The notes under the pieces were generated by a model. The model searched no databases. It was not told the origin of the DNA and was given only the letters and a program-made list of their open reading frames with translations. From positions 707,001-771,000 of the forward strand of contig NW_027043822.1 of the NCBI RefSeq assembly GCF_037102585.1: DNA of 64,000 nucleotides. Direction: 5' to 3'. The stretch comes from Saccharomycopsis crataegensis. Its lineage: Eukaryota; Ascomycota; Saccharomycetes; Ascoideales; Saccharomycopsidaceae. The translations under genes were made by a program, and so were the position numbers. Positions 21,357 through 31,265 of the stretch are shown piece by piece (positions within the stretch are counted from its first letter, which is position 1; every line of letters starts with the position of its first letter).

Positions 21357-22982
21357 TTATTTAGGGGATTCGCTATACCCATATTGCTGAACTGTGAAAA
21401 ATTGCTGTTCAATATCTGAAGCGTCATTGCTACCTTGAGTTAGATTGTTTTTTATAGTCCCATTTTTTCTTAAACCAAACCCGGAATAGCTCATGCCATT
21501 GGTAGATTCTAGAATTTGGTTATAATCAATATTGTTAGCGTACGTGTCATTTTCACTGACCATACTGACCAAGTCTGAATTGGATTTGAAAACTTTGAGT
21601 CCATTAGAGTCATGGCCAGTCGGCATGAATGGGTTCTGGTAAGATTCTTCGCTCTGGCCACCATCATTACTTTGCGATTGATAATTACTGTAGTATGCCG
21701 TGTCAATATTGCCAAGATTGCCAGAACCTGTGGTATTATTTGTTTGGAACAGACCTTTGGTAAATGGGGAAATCAAGTATTTTTTCGATGAGCTTCTGGT
21801 GGTGGTTGAAGGTCCGTAAAAAGCAGACGACATCCCAGTATTAGTTCTTGTCATAAATGTCACATTTTTCTTGAGCTCTTCGTCATATTTGGTAGCTGGG
21901 GTATTACCAGCTGATTGTGGGAATTCTATCCATCCACCAGTTAATGCTGATAAAGTCTGTAAAGACTTTCTATGGTTGGTTCTATAGAATTTCTCTTCGT
22001 GGTCTAACTCGACATCAGGAACGGTACACCAGGCCACCCCTCCCCAAAGGCAGAAATTGACGAACGATGTGGCAAACAACACCCAGAGAGTAGTGAAGAA
22101 CACTCTTCCAAGGTGTAAGGATATCCCGAAATCTCCCAATTCATCACTGACATGGCTTTTCAAATTAAAGGAAATTATCGTCAAATTAATCACCGCCACT
22201 GTCACCGCCACGAAAATCGCCAGCGATAATGCCGCATTGATATGTTGCAAAAGGATCGCCAAATTATTACGGTTTTGATTATTGTTTAGCAAAATGTGAT
22301 AAAGGATTACCGAAATCAACAAGATGAACACTTGGGCCACCCCGGCAAAAATTAAAATGTTTGGCAATATCTTCATGGACCTGTGAACAGATTGCATAAG
22401 GGCCAGATACTCAGCGTTTGAAGAATAATCTCCGTCATAGGCGTATTCTAAAATGATGGTAAAACCAATTTGCCCCAATAATGCCCGGTAATTGAAATAA
22501 TATTGTAGAGGACTGCTGCAACTCAATACCGTTGGACTTTGGTATTCAGCACCGGGGTCATTGTACTCAAGGAAATTGTGGAAATTATCGGAGAAATCAT
22601 CGAAATCTGGAGAGTCATAAGTCCCATAACAATAGTTCCAGATCGCAGATACGAGAAACTGAGGGCTATCATCGAATTCCCCTGAAGTGTAATCGACCAA
22701 GATTTGGATTTCTGAAGTGGTGAAACCTGGACCATAAGGGTCGTCTGAATTTCTTTCTGAGTTGACATTGTCAGCCAAAGCATTATATAACCCTCTAGCG
22801 ACGTTTAAATGGGAAAACTGGAGTTTATGGATGTAAATATTCAAACAGTTTTTCACCAGTCCTACCAACAACACCAAGTTGAGAATCGTAAACACCATGA
22901 ACGCCATGAGTCGAAGCCCGAGAAGCACACGTTTCCGGGGAGCGAGATTCCCTAGGAAAGGAATATGATGAAGGAACTTCAT
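21357..22982 (-). CDS. Tetraspan claudin-like membrane protein with long cytoplasmic tail (Ecm7/Sma2/Sur7-like)
   Basis: The 541 residues have membrane segments at about 19-44, 204-230, 249-273 and 291-316, an extracellular domain between the first two with a WNYC motif (115-118) and a second conserved-looking Cys (155), and a roughly 225-residue cytoplasmic tail rich in Ser, Asn and Gly. This topology is that of the Sur7/PalI and Ecm7 claudin-like families, which act at eisosomes, in cell-wall integrity or in calcium uptake. I cannot separate these by eye. It lies in tandem with another protein of the same topology, perhaps an old duplication. Confidence 0.5.
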   Translation of the reverse strand: MKFLHHIPFLGNLAPRKRVLLGLRLMAFMVFTILNLVLLVGLVKNCLNIYIHKLQFSHLNVARGLYNALADNVNSERNSDDPYGPGFTTSEIQILVDYTSGEFDDSPQFLVSAIWNYCYGTYDSPDFDDFSDNFHNFLEYNDPGAEYQSPTVLSCSSPLQYYFNYRALLGQIGFTIILEYAYDGDYSSNAEYLALMQSVHRSMKILPNILIFAGVAQVFILLISVILYHILLNNNQNRNNLAILLQHINAALSLAIFVAVTVAVINLTIISFNLKSHVSDELGDFGISLHLGRVFFTTLWVLFATSFVNFCLWGGVAWCTVPDVELDHEEKFYRTNHRKSLQTLSALTGGWIEFPQSAGNTPATKYDEELKKNVTFMTRTNTGMSSAFYGPSTTTRSSSKKYLISPFTKGLFQTNNTTGSGNLGNIDTAYYSNYQSQSNDGGQSEESYQNPFMPTGHDSNGLKVFKSNSDLVSMVSENDTYANNIDYNQILESTNGMSYSGFGLRKNGTIKNNLTQGSNDASDIEQQFFTVQQYGYSESPK

Positions 22983-23634
22983 ATTGACATTTGATGTGAA
23001 GTAGCAAAAATAGTGGTGTATACCTATGTTGTTATGATCTAGTTCCCCTGAGTTGGTATTTTTTTTTTTTTTCTATCTGAAATCATCGACCCACGCTAAT
23101 GGTACACGTCAAAGATATTCCCATTTCAGTTTCTTTATGAGTTTCTTGAATTCTTCAGCTGTTGGTACTGTGATGTTGGATGTATTTAACTAAATGACCA
23201 AAATTTATGTCTGGAAAAATAAAACTAGAAATATGAAATTCAGCATCTAATAGGTGTGTCGTCTCAGTATCATATGAACAAGAGAAAGTATGTGATCCAG
23301 TCCCATGGTTCAAAGGTTGATAAAAATCTATCAGTAAATTTTTTTTTTGTATTTCAAGTTTTTGGTTTTAATGTTGTTCTATCTCATTATAATGAGATGT
23401 GGTTTCTATTAAGTTTCTAAGAAGTGGAAAGTTTTACAAAGATATTAATAAGAAAAATATGTTATATTTTTTAAGAATTAAAATAAAATCAAAAGGAATA
23501 ATAGTCGAATAACAATGAAATTATAAATGAATTGAAAATCAAAGAGAATTAAAGGTCCAGGCCTGTGATTCATTTACCACCAGGGCAGAAATAACAAATC
23601 AAAAACAAAAACTGGAGGCCAAGTATGATGGAAA
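22983..23634. other. Gap upstream of claudin-like gene / 3' of repeat precursor
   Basis: The 652 bp are AT-rich with T tracts at about 23060-23072 and 23340-23349. It is probably the promoter of the minus-strand tetraspan gene plus the 3' UTR of the repeat precursor. I see no gene. Confidence 0.45.
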
Positions 23635-24723
23635 TTAGGCAGAAGATTCAGTAGAGTTCGACACTATTTTCTTCACCCAAGGGTGGCCCCCTGGAGGTCC
23701 TGGTGGGCCAGGTGGTGATGATGGTGGGCCATTTCCTGGTTGGCCTGGAGGTCCTGGAGGTCCTGGCGGTGGAGGTGGAGGTGGGTGGTGATGACCGAAT
23801 AAATCGCCCATCAAGTCTCTTTTTTCGCTGGCAGTACCATTAACCATTTTATTCATCCAAGGGTTACCTGGTGGGCCAGGTGGTGATGATGGTGGGCCAT
23901 TTCCTGGTTGGCCTGGAGGTCCTGGAGGTCCTGGCGGTGGAGGTGGATGGTGATGACCGAATAAATCGCCCACCAAGTCTCTTTTTTCGCTGGCAGTACC
24001 ATTAACCATTTTATTCATCCAAGGGTTACCTGGTGGGCCAGGTGGTGATGATGGTGGGCCATTTCCTGGTTGGCCTGGAGGTCCTGGAGGTCCTGGCGGT
24101 GGAGGTGGATGGTGATGACCGAATAAATCGCCCACCAAGTCTCTTTTTTCGCTGGCAGTACCATTAACCATTTTATTCATCCAAGGGTTACCTGGTGGGC
24201 CCGGTGGAGGTGATGGGCGATTTCCAGGAGGACCTGGAGGAGGAGGAGGAGGAGGAGGAGGAGGCCCATAACCTGGTTGGCCTGGAGGAGCTGGTGGGCC
24301 TGGAGGTGGTGGTTGTGGATGATGATGATGTCCGAATAAATCTCCCATTAAATCTTTTTGTTGAATATCGGTAGAATTAATTTTTTGAATATCTCTTTTT
24401 TCACCAATTGAGGTACTATTAGCTATTTTTTCCATCCATGGGTTGCCTGGAGGCCCAGGTGGAGGCCCAGGTGGACCATAGCCTGGAGGGCCTGATGGAG
24501 GACCATAACCTGGAGGGCCTGATGGTGGACCATAACCTGGAGGGCCTGATGGAGGAGGTGGAGGAGGCGGAGGATGGTGATGACCAAATAAATCGCCCAT
24601 GATATCTTTTTGTTGAATAGCTGTAGAATTGGATGATTGAGAATCTTGGAATTCTTTCACTGGAGCAGCGGTGGCAGCAGAAGCAAAAAGAATCGAGGAA
24701 ATGATAGCAGCCGAAAACTTCAT
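23635..24723 (-). CDS. Secreted His/Pro-rich repeat precursor with Kex2 sites
   Basis: The 362 residues start with a clear signal peptide (cleavage near residue 20, ATAA-PVKEF). Five modules follow, each with GDLFGHHHP, a Pro/Gly-rich collagen-like run, a PW[MV]xK motif and an N-glycosylation sequon (NST or NGT). The first four modules end in Lys-Arg (109-110, 193-194, 247-248, 301-302), three as SEKR and one as GEKR, as in Kex2-processed precursors. Modules 3 and 4 (195-248, 249-302) are identical 54-residue copies. This is the architecture of fungal Kex2-processed repeat proteins; the peptides would be long, His-rich and possibly metal-binding. A TATAAAAG lies about 90 bp upstream (24810-24817). 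I do not recognise the protein and claim no function. Confidence 0.8.
   Translation of the reverse strand: MKFSAAIISSILFASAATAAPVKEFQDSQSSNSTAIQQKDIMGDLFGHHHPPPPPPPPSGPPGYGPPSGPPGYGPPSGPPGYGPPGPPPGPPGNPWMEKIANSTSIGEKRDIQKINSTDIQQKDLMGDLFGHHHHPQPPPPGPPAPPGQPGYGPPPPPPPPPPGPPGNRPSPPPGPPGNPWMNKMVNGTASEKRDLVGDLFGHHHPPPPPGPPGPPGQPGNGPPSSPPGPPGNPWMNKMVNGTASEKRDLVGDLFGHHHPPPPPGPPGPPGQPGNGPPSSPPGPPGNPWMNKMVNGTASEKRDLMGDLFGHHHPPPPPPPGPPGPPGQPGNGPPSSPPGPPGPPGGHPWVKKIVSNSTESSA
23818..24141 (-). repeat. 162 bp tandem repeat inside the secreted precursor
   Basis: Two adjacent 162 bp units (24141-23980 and 23979-23818) look identical at the base level and encode one 54-residue module each. Flanking units are related but diverged. 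The identity implies recent duplication or ongoing conversion, so copy number may vary between strains. Confidence 0.85.
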
Positions 24724-26276
24724 TGTGATGTTACTTCTTTTGCTATTGTGTTTTGTTGGATGATTAAAATGAAAGTAAGTAATTGGAAACTATCGATGGT
24801 TTCATGATTCTTTTATAGTAATTTTTTTCCCCGCTCATCCATAAAGTGATAGTAGTTGCAGTTTTGATGAGGCATCTGGTTTTGAGGCTATTTTTTTTTT
24901 TTTTTGAAGCCATGATCTTGTTTTCTTGCATAATTTACGATTCAGTATGTATCTATTGGGTTTTCAAAGCACTTATCATCATTGTATAACCCCCTGAAAA
25001 TTATCGAGATGGTGTCTGTTGGGACTTATTGATATATATTTGATTTTGATCTGATTTATCTATATTTCCTATAGCTTTGCTAAAATATAATGATATCTTT
25101 GGTGTATTCTTCTTATTGAATTGATCGTAATTTTTCCTGCATGTTGAAGCCGCAAAATTCTGCAGTAGGCTTATTAGTAGAGAAAACAAAAAGGCTTTTT
25201 TCTTTTCTTTTATTACTATAGTTATTGAAATAAGCTCCACAAGTGGTGTCAATTTTTTGATCTATTAATAACCGAAGTATCCAATTATCTTGGCTTTTCA
25301 CCAGTACTGTTGTGTGGCATACTGATGCAGCATCATTCTTGCGGGAAGGCAGCGCCGATAATGCAATCCAAAGATGAGGAGAGAAATATCTATGAAGCCA
25401 TTTTTAGATTCTAACAACTGTGCAGGGGAGAGGAAATCAAAAAAAAATGGAAAAAAAAAAAAAGAACGACCTTCTAAGCCACTACTAAACATGTTAATGA
25501 TCTATTAATTTGTAAATTGTGGGTGCGTTGGGTATGGGTTGAAATAACGGTCCAGGGCCCACAGCATATACCCTTTTATTAACACAGAGATAATCATCGT
25601 GGAAAAGAATGATATTATAGAGGGGTTAGACTCTATGTAAGGGTAACGAATGGAAAAGATTCTATTTATATAACGGCCGAATAAGGCATTTTCTAATGAA
25701 TGAACATTGTTACCACACTTCAGAGGAAATTGCGAAAGGTATTCAATTAATCTATGGCCTCCAAATATTGACGGAGATCTAAAAGTATCTTATGAATGAT
25801 GGATTGATATTTGCTATCATTTATTATTGTTGATAAGCTAGTAGAAATTGTTAAAATATAATATAGATATGGGTATTTGGTAGCGGAAATGTCGTTGATA
25901 CCAATTGATCAATGGCAATTACTGTTTCAAGCTTAGCATGATCCCCCCTCTCATCAATATAAAGGTATTTGCATTTATGATATAATAAAAATCATCTTAC
26001 TAAGAAGATATGAGAGCACGACAATCATAAATATAATAGTCACTCTCTCCCTCACTCACCGAAGAAGCAGAAGGTTGGTCAATTTAATCCACATAGAAAG
26101 TTTTGGGGTGCAGTACTGTATATATGTTACCTTTAGTCATGTATAAAGAAGAATTAAGACCATTACATATAGCAATCTAGTTTGAAACTACTTAAATTAT
26201 GTGATCTCTGATTATGTGTATTAATACCATTAATATTCATAAATCGGCATCCTGCTACTCTTCTTCTAAACCCACC

Positions 26277-26372
26277 ATGGACTTCGAAGTTGAAGTTATC
26301 TCCAAAGACACCGTTAACCAGGCCAACTCTAACAAAGTTGCAACTCACCCAGTCAACGACCTCTTTAAGTGA
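26277..26372 (+). pseudogene. 31-codon ORF, possible 5' remnant of a lost gene
   Basis: The ATG sits in good context (CCCACCATGG). The frame reads MDFEVEVISKDTVNQANS and stops after 31 codons. Its codons (GAC, TTC, GTT, ATC, TCC, AAC) are those of well-expressed genes, unlike the surrounding AT-rich DNA. After the stop the same frame continues as a hydrophobic stretch. It may be a truncated gene start; I do not recognise the protein. Confidence 0.25.
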
Positions 26373-26840
26373 CTCAAGCCATCATTGCAACTACTACTAC
26401 TAATATTGTTAGAATTTATAGTCCCGCTTGTTAGAATTCTACAGGTCTGCAGCGTGCTTCAATATGTATAAAGACGAAACAAACGTACTCACGTATGATA
26501 ACAAAAACTTTATACAAAAAAAAATAAATATAAGGACAGTAGTAAGGACAAACAGCACGACACCTAGAAACCTTAAAGCAATGGTGGCAATTTGGTTGAT
26601 AATTGGGGCAATAATGTAATATTAGTGAGGAGAACGGTTAGGAGAGTATCATCCTCATGAGTTAAGGTTGCTATTATCACGATGATTTTGTTGAGGTTGT
26701 TGAATGTATATTATTTTAGGAACATGTCTTGAATTTAATGCTATGGGTGTAGATGAACAGAGAGATCGAAAAAGATGAAGAGATGAATATTGAAGAAATG
26801 GAGGAGAAAATAGAATACAGAGGATCCTATAGACAATATA

Positions 26841-27156
26841 GACAAGCTGTCAAACAAAGATTTTGGCAAGTATAAGGAATTCCTTTAAAAAGCTTTCATC
26901 AATGTAAAAGCTAAAGCAACGACAATCTATAACTTTGTCACAAAGGTAGTATTGAATTAAAGGTCGGAACTCCAGCGGCCATATCCAATCACTTCTACGG
27001 TTTTGTAAATTCAAAAGATCAAAATTGGGCAAGAAAGAACAATTGACTCCAAGAGTGAAAGAAGCCACAGAAAATATTGTTCTTGAAAGTAATGAGAGAT
27101 TCTACAGACATGCTGCTAGGTATGCTGATCTGTGTTTAGGGCAGCAGCTCTTTTGA
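26841..27156 (+). pseudogene. Decayed coding remnant of unknown origin
   Basis: Three consecutive plus-strand stretches in different frames read like one worn protein: 26841-26945 (DKLSNKDFGKYKEFL and on past one in-frame TAA), 26948-27046 (SIELKVGTPAAISNHFYGF) and 27043-27156 (LTPRVKEATENIVLESNERF). Amino-acid composition is protein-like and the frame changes are short indels. No family is recognised. Confidence 0.35.
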
Positions 27157-27603
27157 AAACAAATAAATAAATTAATGAAAATATAACTATAAAGGAAATT
27201 GCATAAGTAAATACCCAAGCAAAGAGCTCAAAAACAAATTGGTGAAGAACTAAGGGAAGGAAAGCGGATGTAACCGCTCAAATATTTTGGTTGGTTGCGT
27301 TGTTGCCTGTGAAATAGTTGATGGAGAGATATATTTGTGCCAACAGCAGCAAAGATCCAACTATTAGTAATAAAATAACGGCATGGGACATTTGTACCAG
27401 CGTGCTTCGGTTTTCCCTTACGAATTTGAGTTTGCATCACGCAGAAAGTTGCATATCCCATACAAAATCGGGTTTTTCCCCCCTCCAACAAAAATTCCTT
27501 AAAGTTTGTTCCCCGCAACCACCGTGAACAATAAATTATACATCATTCATTCATCACCTTGCCTCCCTCACCTTACCCAACTCACTAGAAGGAAAGCACA
27601 ACA

Positions 27604-28743
27604 ATGTTTGCAAAGACCATTTCCACCACAGCTTTCCAAAAAACAATCAACCGTCAATTCATCAGAACCATGGTGAACGCCAAGGCTATTGTCTACTCGA
27701 ACTATGGGATCCCTTCAGAAGAAATAAAGGTTCACAAGTACACCATTGACTCCCCAACTGCAGACGGGGTGGTGTTGAAAACTTTGGCCCATCCAATCAA
27801 TCCCTCAGACATTAATCAAATCGAAGGGGTTTATCCATCTAGACCGCAATTGGCAGAGATTTTGGGGTCTGAAATCCCTATTGCCGTTGCCGGTAATGAA
27901 GCATTATCCAAGGTGGTGGAAGTTGGTCCAGACGTCAAGGATTTGAAAGTCGGGGACTGGGTCATTCCTAGTTTCCCAAACTACGGTACTTGGAGATCAC
28001 ACTGTTCCGGAAAAGAATCAGATTACATCAAAATCGGTAGCCCTGAAGGCAATTTGACCAAGAATGCCGCTGCCTGTTTATCCGTCAACACTTGTACTGC
28101 TTACGAGATGTTGACCACCATCACTAAGTTAGAACCTGGTGATTGGTTCGTGCAAAACGGTGGTACTTCTTCTGTCGGGAGATTTGCGGTGCAAATTGCT
28201 AAAATCCTTGGGTATAACTCTATCAGCGTCGTCAGGGACCGTCCAAACATCGAAGAAGTGAAACAGGAATTACAAGCGCTTGGGGCCACCCACGTCATTA
28301 CCGAAGAACAATGTGGATCTCGTCAATTTTTGAAAACCATTAAGCAATGGATCGGCAACGGTCAAGTGAAATTGGCGTTGAACTGTGTTGGGGGTGAATC
28401 TTCTTCTAATCTTGCGAGGAAATTGTCTCCAGATGGATTCTTTGTGACTTATGGGGGTATGTCCAAGAGGCCGGTTACTTTCCCAACCTCATTATTTATT
28501 TTCAAAAATTTGACTGCCAAGGGTTATTGGATCACCAAGAATAACTTCAAGGACTTGGATCAAAAGAAGCATGTGGTTAAGACCGTTTTGGAATACTTCC
28601 GTGACCAAAAGTTGGTTGCGGCAACTGCTGAGGAAACTGAAATTGACTGGGAAGCTTTAGGTGATGCGGAAGTTTTGAAATTCTATCAAGATTCCTTGCA
28701 AAGATCAAAGTCTAGGAAACAATTGATTGTCTCTAAGGACTGA
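27604..28743 (+). CDS. ETR1: Mitochondrial trans-2-enoyl-thioester reductase
   Basis: Etr1 catalyses the NADPH-dependent last reduction step of mitochondrial fatty acid synthesis (type II), needed for lipoate and respiration. The 379 residues begin with a basic, hydroxylated presequence of about 22 residues. The catalytic domain contains the conserved Tyr in GVYPSRP, the zinc-less MDR fold with NGGTSSVGRFAVQIAK (nucleotide-binding) and FFVTYGGMSKRPVTFPTS. Length matches the well-studied Candida tropicalis enzyme. A second in-frame ATG at 27670 (start of the mature part) could give a non-mitochondrial form. It is tandem with GUP1. Confidence 0.95.
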   Translation: MFAKTISTTAFQKTINRQFIRTMVNAKAIVYSNYGIPSEEIKVHKYTIDSPTADGVVLKTLAHPINPSDINQIEGVYPSRPQLAEILGSEIPIAVAGNEALSKVVEVGPDVKDLKVGDWVIPSFPNYGTWRSHCSGKESDYIKIGSPEGNLTKNAAACLSVNTCTAYEMLTTITKLEPGDWFVQNGGTSSVGRFAVQIAKILGYNSISVVRDRPNIEEVKQELQALGATHVITEEQCGSRQFLKTIKQWIGNGQVKLALNCVGGESSSNLARKLSPDGFFVTYGGMSKRPVTFPTSLFIFKNLTAKGYWITKNNFKDLDQKKHVVKTVLEYFRDQKLVAATAEETEIDWEALGDAEVLKFYQDSLQRSKSRKQLIVSKD

Positions 28744-28862
28744 TTCTGTGTGCTTATTAACAAGTTCTTCTTTTTTTTTTTTTTGAATTTGCTTATATAT
28801 TCGTTGCATTCTGATCTGTGCTTCAAAATAGAAAAATTTAGTAAGAAAGTATTCCAATAATG

Positions 28863-29053
<191 letters not shown>

Positions 29054-29224
29054 TATGTTGTGATGTGTTTTAGAGAGAGAACTGAGTGTTTGTACCACCA
29101 CCGCGGATGCTAAAAAAAAATGTGCCAAAAAACTAAAATATGGGAAATCTCAGATCAAACAACCAAAACAAAAACGTTACCTGTTCCCAAACAACCTAAT
29201 AATAAATTATCAACGGTGTTTTCA

Positions 29225-31051
29225 ATGTCCAAGTTTTTTGGTCTCCAGGCCCTTGATTCACGGCTTGGGCCTCCTCAAGATCAGGCGAAGCTCAAACGGA
29301 TCATTGCATCAGTACCTCCGAAATCTCGATGGTCGACCCTCGAATTCAAATTCTATATCGCGGTATTCATAATAGTTGTCCCATTGATGTTGAAACAAGG
29401 GATCGAGATCTCATTGTCGTCGCACCCAAATTACCCAAAATACTCTCATTTGCTCTCTGATGGATGGATATTTGGTAGAAAAGTCGATAACAGTGACGTT
29501 CAGTACAGCTTCTTCCGAAACAATTTCTTCTTATTGGTGGTATTGATGATCTCCCATGTCTTGATCAAACTGGGGTGTTATAAATTCTTTAAAATTGAAA
29601 AATTGACCTTCGATATGGTGTTTGGGGTAATTTTTTTGGCATTGGCTCACGGAATGAACTCTTTAAAAATCTTGATCCATATAGTCATTTGTTATTTCGC
29701 GGTACGGTTGGCAATTTCCATGGACAAGAAACATTCTGGCGATTTGAATTACAATGAAAAATTCTATAGATGTGGTGCGATCTCTTTTATATGGGTGTAT
29801 GGGATTGCTGCATTATACATCAATGATAGATACAGAGATTTCCAACTTTTCGGCGCTATTAGCCCGAGTCTTGGGGGATTAGACAAGATTAGAGGAATCA
29901 TTCATAGATGGGACATTTTTTACAATTTCACTCTATTAAGAACCCTCAGTTATAATATGGATTATATTTGGAGGTATTATGATTTGAAGAACAATATTCG
30001 CGACAGTACTGGGATTCAGCTCAAAGAGCTTGAATTATCAAAGAAAAGAACCATAAGCCAAGAGGAATTGAATTTGGTCAATGAATCCAATGAAATCGGC
30101 GCTCAAAAATCATATGGCGGTGATGCTGGTTTAAACAGTGATTTAACCGATAGGGAACGTCAGGCATACCCATGGAGCATTTATGATTACAATTTTGGTA
30201 ACCATTTGGCATACGTCCTATATACCCCATTATTTATTGCTGGTCCTATTCTAACTTTTAACGATTATTTATACCAATGTCGCCATACCTTATCGTCGAT
30301 TAATTTCGAAAGATCGGTAGGATATGCCCTTCGTTTTATCACCGACTTATTAACCATGGAATTTATGCTACATTTCATGTACGTCGTGGCTATCGCCAAA
30401 GTCAAATTATACGAAGGTTACACCCCTTTCCAAATATCAATGATTGGTTTATTAAACTTGAACGTCATCTGGCTCAAACTCTTGATTCCTTGGAGATTCT
30501 TTAGACTTTGGGCGTTATTAGATAACATGGACCCTCCAGAAAATATGATTCGTTGTGTCGATAATAACTATAGTGCCATGGCATTCTGGAGAGCGTGGCA
30601 CAGATCTTACAATAAATGGGTGACCCGTTATATTTATATTCCATTAGGAGGATCTAAAAACCGAGTGTTTACCTCGTTGGCGGTGTTCAGTTTTGTGGCA
30701 GTGTGGCATGACATTGAATTCAAGTTGCTTATTTGGGGATGGTTAATTGTATTATTCTTAGTCCCGGAAATTTTCTTGTCTAGTTACTTCCGCAAGTTCA
30801 ATGATCAACCTTGGTATAGACACGTTTGTGGTATGGGATCAGTAGTGAACATTTGGTTGATGATGATTGCTAATATTTATGGATTTTGTCTTGGTCATGA
30901 TGGGACCGTAGGATTATTGAAAAATATGTTAGGTACGTTCGATGGAGGGTTGTTCTTCATCACTTGCTCTGGGTGCTTATTCGTGGGGGTCCAGGTGATG
31001 TATGAATCAAGAGATTCCGAGAAAAGAAGGGGTATTGATCTCAGATGTTAA
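29225..31051 (+). CDS. GUP1: MBOAT acyltransferase Gup1 (GPI-anchor remodelling)
   Basis: Gup1 is an ER membrane O-acyltransferase that adds a C26 chain to GPI anchors during remodelling. The 608-residue protein has the conserved opening GLQALDSRL, then WIFGRKVDNSDVQYSFFRNNF, about ten hydrophobic segments, and the MBOAT core RAWHRSYNKWVTRYIYIPLGG followed by FVAVWHDIEFKLLIWGW with the catalytic His. The ATG at 29225 is preferred because MSKFFGLQALDSRL fits the family start. The in-frame ATG at 29120 would add 35 low-quality residues. Confidence 0.95.
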   Translation: MSKFFGLQALDSRLGPPQDQAKLKRIIASVPPKSRWSTLEFKFYIAVFIIVVPLMLKQGIEISLSSHPNYPKYSHLLSDGWIFGRKVDNSDVQYSFFRNNFFLLVVLMISHVLIKLGCYKFFKIEKLTFDMVFGVIFLALAHGMNSLKILIHIVICYFAVRLAISMDKKHSGDLNYNEKFYRCGAISFIWVYGIAALYINDRYRDFQLFGAISPSLGGLDKIRGIIHRWDIFYNFTLLRTLSYNMDYIWRYYDLKNNIRDSTGIQLKELELSKKRTISQEELNLVNESNEIGAQKSYGGDAGLNSDLTDRERQAYPWSIYDYNFGNHLAYVLYTPLFIAGPILTFNDYLYQCRHTLSSINFERSVGYALRFITDLLTMEFMLHFMYVVAIAKVKLYEGYTPFQISMIGLLNLNVIWLKLLIPWRFFRLWALLDNMDPPENMIRCVDNNYSAMAFWRAWHRSYNKWVTRYIYIPLGGSKNRVFTSLAVFSFVAVWHDIEFKLLIWGWLIVLFLVPEIFLSSYFRKFNDQPWYRHVCGMGSVVNIWLMMIANIYGFCLGHDGTVGLLKNMLGTFDGGLFFITCSGCLFVGVQVMYESRDSEKRRGIDLRC

Positions 31052-31265
31052 AAAAAAAAATTGGTGTGTCTCCATGATGATTATTTTTAATTTGTTATTT
31101 TTTTTTTTTTTTTTTCCATTTCTATGTAAACTTCTTCTTTTGGATGGTCATGGCATAATTTAGCATTCTTTCAAACGTTCTACATTACGTAAACTTCTAT
31201 CGAAACAAATATAATACACTATATACACACAATTAAAAAGAGAAGCCCTCTTTCAATTTTCACTA

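Larger units (their letters stand above)
24724..27603. other. 2.9 kb gap with promoter and decayed remnants
   Basis: The first few hundred bases are the promoter of the secreted precursor. No intact gene follows. Scattered plus-strand coding-like fragments occur at 26277-26372 and 26841-27156 (listed). Long A/T tracts lie at 24893-24905 and 25439-25462. The last roughly 100 bp, rich in CA and CC, form the ETR1 leader. Confidence 0.45.

Noticed and set aside
23635-24723. Reading the repeat precursor as an alpha-factor pheromone gene
   Set aside because: Kex2 sites and repeats fit, and PGQP occurs, but the modules are about 54 residues with no short conserved 10-14 residue peptide or STE13-type EA spacers.
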